64,000 nt of DNA from Bacillus cereus group sp. RP43 (GTDB taxonomy: Bacteria > Bacillota > Bacilli > Bacillales > Bacillaceae_G): assembly GCF_040459645.1 (NCBI RefSeq), contig NZ_JARVHQ010000003.1, forward strand, positions 1 through 64,000. Direction: 5' to 3'. Position 1 is the first letter of the stretch, and each line of letters begins with the position of its first letter. This document shows positions 58,044 through 64,000 of the stretch, piece by piece. The notes under the pieces were generated by a model. The model saw nothing but the letters and a program-made list of their open reading frames with translations, was not told the origin of the DNA and did not search any database. The translations under genes and the position numbers were made by a program.

Positions 58044-59158
58044 TATTTTAACGCTCCTTTTTCGATGGATTTTCGTCTAGCTTGATAACAAATATGGAAA
58101 TAGTCACTTACCTTTTTGTGGTTTTCTAATTTTCTACATATTGTAGCAAATAATTCAGCATATTCCACAACATAATCCCATAACTCTTCTTTCTCAAAGT
58201 ATACAATTCCTTCTTGAATGATTTTTTCCAATTCTTCCAATGGAATATTTTTGTTTAAGCTATTTAAAATAGAGAAGTGATGCGTATATTCCTCGTTATT
58301 AATTCCCCTACAGATCTGTAATCCCTTATCAATGAGTTGGCTGGCTGCCGATTGTTCTCCTAATTTATAATGTTCCTTAGCTTCTAGGAAGATAGCCTTA
58401 AAGTGCGTAGGCATTTTAGCTGTTACCTCTGAAAGATGACGAATAGCTAAAGTAGACATGTTTTGATCAGAATATAGCCACCCTATTGTACTTCTTACAT
58501 ATAACAAGGAATCTTCTTCTTTATTCTTTTTAAGTAAATCAATTGCAGAATTTAGATATTCTTCTGCTTGTTCGTACTGCTTTAAATAGATACAGCAGCC
58601 GCCTAGCAAGCTATTACAAAAGGCTGTTTTCACTTCATAGCCTTCATGCTTCGAAAAGATTTCTTTTGATTTATTTGCGTATTCAATTGAAGTGAGCATG
58701 TTATAAGTATGGTGATAAAAAGTTGCGATTCTATAATAGAATTCAGCATGTTCAACTTCATCCGGTATATCTACTATTATCTTTTCTGCCTGTTTATAAT
58801 GTTCCTCCGCCATAGTATAATTTGCGATAAAAGTGGCATGCATGGCTTTGAAAAAGTGATAATAAAAGCGAAGAAATTGGTCTGTAGGCATATCATAATC
58901 GCTAATAGTATCAAAACTATTTTTTTGAATACTAAGGCTATCTGTTAAGACTGTGTAACGAAACTCAAGTAGTGAGTAATATAGTAACAAATTTTGATCC
59001 TGACAATCTTGATTCAGCTCAGTACTTAACTTACTAATTTTTTCATCGATTTCCTTTTTTAGATTGGTAGCTTTTAAAACTTGTTGAGATAACATAGATT
59101 GGTACCAGTCGTTCAATAGAGAGGTTAATTGCTCATTTCCTTTTACTAATACACTCAT
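58043..59158 (-). CDS. rap: Rap-family TPR regulator
   Basis: This 371-aa cytoplasmic protein is built of an N-terminal helical bundle (about 1-75) and six or seven TPR-like repeats (such as MAEEHYKQAEKIIVDIPD and KQYEQAEEYLNSAIDLLKK). Raps dephosphorylate Spo0F or bind response regulators; plasmid Raps delay sporulation or control transfer. The overlapping phr gene identifies it. The ATG at 59158 follows GGGGGAAT; an earlier in-frame ATG lies on that site. Confidence 0.9.
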   Translation of the reverse strand: MSVLVKGNEQLTSLLNDWYQSMLSQQVLKATNLKKEIDEKISKLSTELNQDCQDQNLLLYYSLLEFRYTVLTDSLSIQKNSFDTISDYDMPTDQFLRFYYHFFKAMHATFIANYTMAEEHYKQAEKIIVDIPDEVEHAEFYYRIATFYHHTYNMLTSIEYANKSKEIFSKHEGYEVKTAFCNSLLGGCCIYLKQYEQAEEYLNSAIDLLKKNKEEDSLLYVRSTIGWLYSDQNMSTLAIRHLSEVTAKMPTHFKAIFLEAKEHYKLGEQSAASQLIDKGLQICRGINNEEYTHHFSILNSLNKNIPLEELEKIIQEGIVYFEKEELWDYVVEYAELFATICRKLENHKKVSDYFHICYQARRKSIEKGALK

Positions 59159-59357
59159 TATATATTCCCCCATCCTATAGAAGTATCCTAATCCTATTTA
59201 ATTAGTGTCATCATAGCAAAATAGCAGCATTATTTGAGTGATTTCGAGTTATTTTTCAACAAAATTCAGAAAAGATAGTTAATTTTTATCGATTTTATTT
59301 ACACTAATACTTTAACTTGTACCAATTCACGCTTGCGTGAAAGGAGAGTGTCTGAAA

Positions 59358-59804
59358 ATGAAAGCAGAACGAATTTTTGAGGGTACTAGTGAAGATGGAG
59401 TATGGAATAAGGCTATATTCAAGGTGAAAGAAGGTATCTATTATTATGTGTCTGAGAATAGTACCGTTGAGATAACTGGCCATGAATTGATAGTAAACAT
59501 ATTAGAAGACGTACACCAGGGAGATGATCATAATTTATTTGCTGTAAAAGGGGATGAAAGAGGCATTTTACAGCAGTTAGAGCTGGATGGTTTTGATTAT
59601 CAAGATGTCGAATGGAATCCCCTTAATCTTTTGGATAATGAAATTCTTAGTAGTACGGATGCAATAGAAGAATGGGGAATTGATGCATCAACATTACGTA
59701 AAAGAATTAATGATTTTCCAAAAGGTTCAATTCGTAAAATTGGAACGACATATGCTGTTACTCGATTTAGAATGCGCTGCGTCTTCGGTTCAAATGAGAA
59801 ATAA
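59358..59804 (+). CDS. helix-turn-helix protein
   Basis: This 148-aa protein has an N-terminal domain (about 1-85) that looks beta-rich. The C-terminus (about 100-145, STDAIEEWGIDASTLRKR, then IGTTYAVTRFRMRCVFG) has the shape of the HTH found with transposon- or phage-linked DNA-binding proteins. The ATG at 59358 follows AAGGAGAG; the earlier GTG overlaps it. It probably regulates the short gene behind it. Confidence 0.65.
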   Translation: MKAERIFEGTSEDGVWNKAIFKVKEGIYYYVSENSTVEITGHELIVNILEDVHQGDDHNLFAVKGDERGILQQLELDGFDYQDVEWNPLNLLDNEILSSTDAIEEWGIDASTLRKRINDFPKGSIRKIGTTYAVTRFRMRCVFGSNEK

Positions 59805-59833
59805 GTAAAAATACGATTGGGGAGTGAAGGTCA

Positions 59834-60150
59834 ATGAAGAATTACATCAAGAGTTCTCAAGAGCAACTACTGCAAACCAATAAAAATGGTCGCACCTAAA
59901 ACAAAAACAGCGTGAAACCATATCAAACTGGCTAAGAGAGGCATATATAGAGAAGATTAAGGTTCATAACCGTAGATTGAAGCCGAGAGAACATGAGGAT
60001 GTTTTAGAAAGAGTAATGAGTAAAATCTATGATCGTGAAATTAGGATTTCAGATTACGAAGTAGAGAAGTATTACAAAGGGAAGATAAATAATTGGTATA
60101 ACAAACAAATTTCACTTCATGAAAAAAGTGATGAGGAGAAGAAAATATGA
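59834..60150 (+). pseudogene. hypothetical protein, one frameshift
   Basis: The frame opens at an ATG after GGGGAGTG and stops after 21 codons. Adding one A to the A5 run near 59882 joins it to SHLKQKQRETISNWLREAY and a total of about 105 charged helical residues ending at 60150. No family recognised. Confidence 0.6.
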
Positions 60151-60179
60151 AACATACTATCGGAAATGTAAGTACCTCA

Positions 60180-61779
60180 TATATAATGCGTCTAATCCTA
60201 AGTGATTTAGACACATATATTACTGCATAGCTAATTGCTTCGAAGTCAAGATCACCCTGCATAGATTGGAAAATCTTATATGCGAACAGTTGCCAGGCGA
60301 ACAATCCAGTGGCACGAAGGAGCGGATTAGGGTTTTCAGGGGCAAGGAGCACATTCTTGATGTTCTCCATTTGCTCTCCGAGGCGTGTATCGTCTTCAAA
60401 GTGCTCCAGAAGCTCACGAAGAATAGCCAGAATTAGTAACAATGGGGGGATTAATGTCAGTAAACCACTGCCTCCTGCAGCCGCAATCGCGGCGATTCCG
60501 GGGCCAATGACAGTTCCATTGCTGTCTACAAATTTCTCGATATCCTTAATTGTCTCTTTAAGCAATCCCTTGAGAAAACTAGCATCAGCACACGCACGCA
60601 TCAATAAAGTAGGATTACCGGCCGTGTGGGGATTATCAGGATTAGGCCTGTACCCGTGATTTATACCAGCCATTGAGAAAAGTGGTCCCTGAATGCGCTC
60701 GTTGCATGTTTCTATAATGTGCCCTACCCTCTCTTTTCGACCTTGTGGGTCTATATCTGTGGGGAGCGCAAGTTCCCAGCGCTTGGTAATACCCACGAGG
60801 TTTCGCTGAAAATTCATATGTGGGGTAAGGCAAATTGCGATTTGTAGAAATCGTTGTTCCCCGACTACGGGAGTATGCGGATAGAAAAGTGGATTGGGTG
60901 GGATCGCAATATCTTTAAATAATGGACTGTTACGGCTCTTGATTTGGTGTTTAATGTCCTGCCAGATATGTAGTCGTCGTCGCTCGTATAAAGAATACTG
61001 AGGCACTGCTTTGAGCACAACGGAATAGATTACCCCAAATCTGCCAGCGGAGACAAGCACCGCATTGAAGAAATTATTATTTCTAATGATTTCGAAATTC
61101 TTGGGACCACCAAACTTTTTTTTCTAAACTCTTTCTTCAACATGGAATCATCAGTAAGCTGCGGATGATTATTGTTTACCGCCATCAGTTACAAGGTGTA
61201 TCGCCATTACTGCATCAGCGATGGGGGGCGATCAAAATCTCCACCATGTGCACCTGTATTTAGTGCTCCAACGATAGTCTGACCGCCAGCACCGCCGAGG
61301 GTGGCGAATCCCCATGGTCCGCTATAATCGGCTTTATTGTCAACCTGGTCAATGATAAAGCCTGCCAAAGTGTTCTTATCGCCAATATCAACAATCTGAT
61401 CTAGTTCGGCGTAGAGTTGGTAGATGCGTTTACCTGATTCGACATGCACTAGGTATGACTTCTGCTTTTTTTCTTTTTCAGTTTCAACCATGTGCTTGAT
61501 GTAGTCTCGGTTCAGGCAATTAGGTATAACATTTGTAAGAGTCTTTCCCATGGCGCGATGAACGTCTCGAGGGTCGTTAGTTTCGATGAATGTGTGGTCG
61601 CTAACCGCTGCTTCCGAAAGGGCCCAGTGACTTCCGGCTGCTTTGAAACGCTGACCGGAAGGCCTGTTTTGGCAAAGTTCAATTAATTCTTCTAATGATT
61701 TAGGGTAGACAATTTTCGGAGCGTGAGATATGAAGTGTTTCCGTGTCCAAGGGGTGTTTTGTGACTCTTCAATAGGCAT
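60180..61779 (-). pseudogene. FAD-dependent oxidase (lactone-oxidase type), broken
   Basis: The 5' part (from 61779, ATG after AAGGAGG) is a PCMH-type FAD-binding domain: RFKAAGSHWALSEAAV, then ATLGGAGGQTIVGALNTGAH. After residue 190 a run of non-matching frames follows: DAVMAIHLVTDGGKQ, stop, NHPQLTDDSMLKKEFRK, then after an A8 run KFGGPKNFEIIRNNNF, and AVLVSAGRFGVIYSVVLKAV to about 60200. At least two lesions are present and the 3' end is fused to unrelated sequence near 60230. It is richer in G+C than its surroundings, like the 1232-aa gene. Confidence 0.8.
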
Positions 61780-61940
61780 ACTTAACTTCCTCCTTTAAGA
61801 CGAAACTTTTTAAAGTAACGCATGTTTGCTTAACTTTCCCTTCGATTCATCTGTTTATTCAACTCTTAGGGTCTCCAGTAATTTTAGATTACTCTCCCTC
61901 GGGGGGAGGGGTGAAAATTCAGAAATTTATTTCAATCAAA

Positions 61941-61967
61941 TTTAGGTGATATCGTATATCACCTAAA
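61941..61967. promoter_or_regulatory. 27-bp palindrome
   Basis: TTTAGGTGATAT and ATATCACCTAAA pair around CGT. It lies 160 bp upstream of the broken oxidase gene, in a gap with no other gene. Operator or hairpin. Confidence 0.45.
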
Positions 61968-62332
61968 ATCAAGATATTAATTGTTAATATTGATATGTAA
62001 GTACAATCGGTCACAAACTTCCACGTAGATTTTTAGTGTCTTTTCTAATTCAGCCTTAGAGAAAGATGAATTGTTTTTAGAAGAATTAACAAGAAGAGAA
62101 TTCACAGATAATATTGTATTGAAATAAAAACATCAGGCAATTTTAAAAGTGGAATATTGAGTAAATGATATTAAATATAGCTACTATATCAATGAGAAAA
62201 TAAGAATTGTGTTGATTCAAAACCTTATTTAATTACCATAAAAAAGACAGAAGTAGTTCATATATCCTTTAAAAAGGGTGTTATTTTCAAATGGAAATTT
62301 ATTGTTATATGTATTATTTAAAAGAAATAGTT

Positions 62333-62730
62333 GTTTATAAATCCAACAAGCGTCATAAAATGCATATAAGTGCTAAATGTTTGATGTAATAATATAAAAT
62401 ATATTTCAGTAAGTTTATAAATCCAACAAACGTCATAAAATGCATATAAGTGCTAAATGTTTGATGTAATAATATAAAATATATTTCAGTATGTTTATAA
62501 ATCCAACAAACGTCATAAAATGCATATAAGTGCTAAATGTTTGATGTAATAATATAAAATATATTTCAGTATGTTTATAAATCCAACAAACGTCATAAAA
62601 TGCATATAAGTGCTAAATGTTTGATATAATAATATAAAATATATTTCAGTATGTTTATAAATCCAACAAACGTTTTTAAATACATCTAAGTGTCAAGTGT
62701 TTGATGAAGAAAAAATAAAATTACCGATAT
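62333..62730. repeat. tandem array of 80-bp repeats (4 full copies, 1 partial)
   Basis: Copies start at 62333, 62413, 62493, 62573 and 62653, exactly 80 bp apart. Each has TAAATCCAACAAACGTCAT, followed by an AT-rich body. Copies 2-4 are almost identical; the fifth breaks off after 70 bp. No CRISPR-like spacer pattern: the whole unit is repeated. Confidence 0.92.
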
Positions 62731-62782
62731 AACAGTATTTGATTAAGTTATGGGATAATGCTAATATAATTGTATTAATAAA

Positions 62783-63240
62783 CCCAACAAACGTCATTGG
62801 ATTATGCTTAATGCCAAAAGTTAGAAGATTAATTCATGTTTCATTTTATGAGTAAATTAAAAACCCAACAAACGTCATTGGATTATGCTTAATGCCAAAA
62901 GTTAGAAGATTAATTCATGTTTCATTTTATGAGTAAATTAAAAATCCAACAAACGTCATTGAATTGTGTTTAATGCCAAAAGTTAGAAGATTAATTCATG
63001 TTTCATTTTATGAGTAAATTAAAAATCCAACAAACGTCATTGAATTGTGTTTAATGCCAAAAGTTAGAAGATTAATTCATGTTTCATTTTATGAGTAAAT
63101 TAAAAACCCAACAAACGTCATTGAATTATGTTTAATGCTAAAAGTTAGATGATTAATTTATGTTTTATTTTATGAGTAAATTAAAAATCCAACAAACGTC
63201 ATTGAATCATATTTAATGACAGAATTTGATGTGTTTTAAT
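62783..63240. repeat. tandem array of 81-bp repeats (5 full copies, 1 partial)
   Basis: The core recurs at 62783, 62864, 62945, 63026, 63107 and 63188, exactly 81 bp apart. The core (C/T)CCAACAAACGTCATT is that of the 80-bp array but the body between cores is a different sequence (AATGCCAAAAGTTAGAAG and on). The array ends 110 bp before the AbiEi-like gene. Confidence 0.92.
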
Positions 63241-63350
63241 GATCAAAAATGTTTTTTGAGTAGGCTTTGAGTACTGAAATAGACAAATGCTTATTTGGAA
63301 GTGCTGTTACTTAGTGTCATAACAATATGAGATAAAGGAGTAATGTGTAA

Positions 63351-64000
63351 GTGTCAGTAATGAGAGAACCTGAAATAAAAGAAAAATTTGCTAATCAAAG
63401 ATTTACGACAAAAGAACTCTTTGAATTTTACAACGAGCTAGAAGGTGATTTAAAGCAAACAACATTTAGATGGAGAGTGTATCATCTAAAACAGCAAGGT
63501 GTAATCAAGACTGTTTCGCGAGGTGTTTATGAAATAGGTTCCGAAATTTTGTTTATACCAAAGCTGTCTAAGGATGCGAAGCGGATCTTTAGAAAGTTAA
63601 AAAACGAATTTCCTTATGTGGATTTTGTTATATGGGAAACAGAATGGCTTAATAATTTTATGGTTCATCAACCTAATACAATGAATATAATTGTTGAAGT
63701 AGAATCGGCGTTAATAAATGATATTTTCAACTTTTTATATTTAAACGAAAAAAATGTAGTATTAGCTCCACGAGATAATACAGCGACTAATTACATGCTA
63801 AAAGACGGGTATAGTACAATTGTTTCATCTCTAGTATTACACAAGCCAACTTTGCAAGTAGAAAAATTTACTGTTCCCAAGATAGAAGCCATTATTGTAG
63901 ATTTATTCATCGATGAAATAATATTAACGTCATATCAAGGGCAAGAAAAAGTTAATATAATAGAAAACTTATTTAATGAATATACAATTAAGCGATCTAC
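63351..64000 (+). CDS. AbiEi-like antitoxin, 5' part
   Basis: 216 codons are visible and the gene runs off the right edge. The N-terminal winged helix (FTTKELFEFYNELEGDL, then LKQQGVIKTVSRGVYEI) and the following domain (PYVDFVIWETEWLNNFMVH, IIVEVE) match the AbiEi antitoxin layout of type IV toxin-antitoxin systems. The toxin AbiEii, a nucleotidyltransferase, would be the next gene outside the window. The GTG start at 63351 lies 10 nt after AAAGGAG; an ATG at 63360 is the alternative. The repeats upstream may be its operators. Confidence 0.7.
   Translation, partial: MSVMREPEIKEKFANQRFTTKELFEFYNELEGDLKQTTFRWRVYHLKQQGVIKTVSRGVYEIGSEILFIPKLSKDAKRIFRKLKNEFPYVDFVIWETEWLNNFMVHQPNTMNIIVEVESALINDIFNFLYLNEKNVVLAPRDNTATNYMLKDGYSTIVSSLVLHKPTLQVEKFTVPKIEAIIVDLFIDEIILTSYQGQEKVNIIENLFNEYTIKRS

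Noticed and set aside
60309..60659. 116-aa plus-strand frame
   Set aside because: Antisense to the FAD oxidase remnant and rich in Ser/Arg, as expected of a shadow of a G+C-rich gene.
62333..63240. CRISPR array
   Set aside because: The whole 80-81-bp unit is repeated, with no unique spacers and no short repeat of 24-40 bp; no cas genes are near.

Overview
The window looks like part of a large, low-GC plasmid of the Bacillus cereus group (B. cereus, B. thuringiensis or B. anthracis pXO1-like). The reasons are a TubR/TubZ segregation pair whose TubZ has the length I recall for pXO1 RepX (435 aa), an IS231-type element, a Rap-Phr pair, a PagR-like ArsR regulator, strong AAGGAGG ribosome sites with many TTG and GTG starts, and an AT-rich background. 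No rRNA, tRNA or housekeeping gene is seen. The species and plasmid name are inferred, not read from the sequence.

Layout. 0-2.4 kb: edge of a MerR-like gene, a candidate centromere tubC, tubR and tubZ. 2.4-10.4 kb: a transfer or DNA-processing block with two winged-helix (Replic_Relax-like) proteins, a VirD4/TraG-type coupling ATPase carrying two FtsK-gamma-like domains, and an S1-like protein. 10.8-14.6 kb: a 1232-aa protein of unknown function on the minus strand that looks foreign. 15.4-22.3 kb: a worn stretch with an IS231, an acyltransferase, a broken ThiF/E1-like gene and its neighbours, and two decayed tyrosine recombinases. 22.3-25.9 kb: a second replicon, consisting of a 570-aa Rep-like protein, 14 iterons with a 41-bp period, and a perfect DnaA box.

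26-36.7 kb is a defence island: a HEPN/AbiU2-like protein, the wreck of a zinc-ribbon gene, a DUF3800 gene followed by a ~300-nt structured RNA with its own promoter and terminator, a decayed AAA+ gene, an HTH protein paired with a 1156-aa SIR2 protein of the DSR type, an AlbA_2 (Schlafen-type) protein and an unknown gene. 36.9-51.4 kb is a plus-strand plasmid-biology operon: a leader RNA, small proteins (one ending like the SSB tail), an adenine-methyltransferase-like protein, an SNF2-type helicase split inside its DEIH box by a 2.6-kb group II intron, membrane proteins, a TnpB transposon and a NERD protein. 51.4-61.8 kb: an arginase-fold UPF0489 protein, topoisomerase III, a lipoprotein nuclease, a BdbC-like gene, a PagR-like regulator, Rap-Phr and a broken FAD oxidase. 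62.3-63.2 kb: two tandem arrays of 80- and 81-bp repeats that share one 13-bp core, ahead of an AbiEi-like antitoxin gene that runs off the right edge.

Two themes link the parts. First, intrinsic-terminator hairpins sit directly ahead of ribosome sites, most sharing the stem core AGGACACACCT; they look like attenuators or insulators for plasmid operons. Second, four frameshifts can each be healed by adding a single A to an A-run, so some apparent pseudogenes may be sequencing artefacts.
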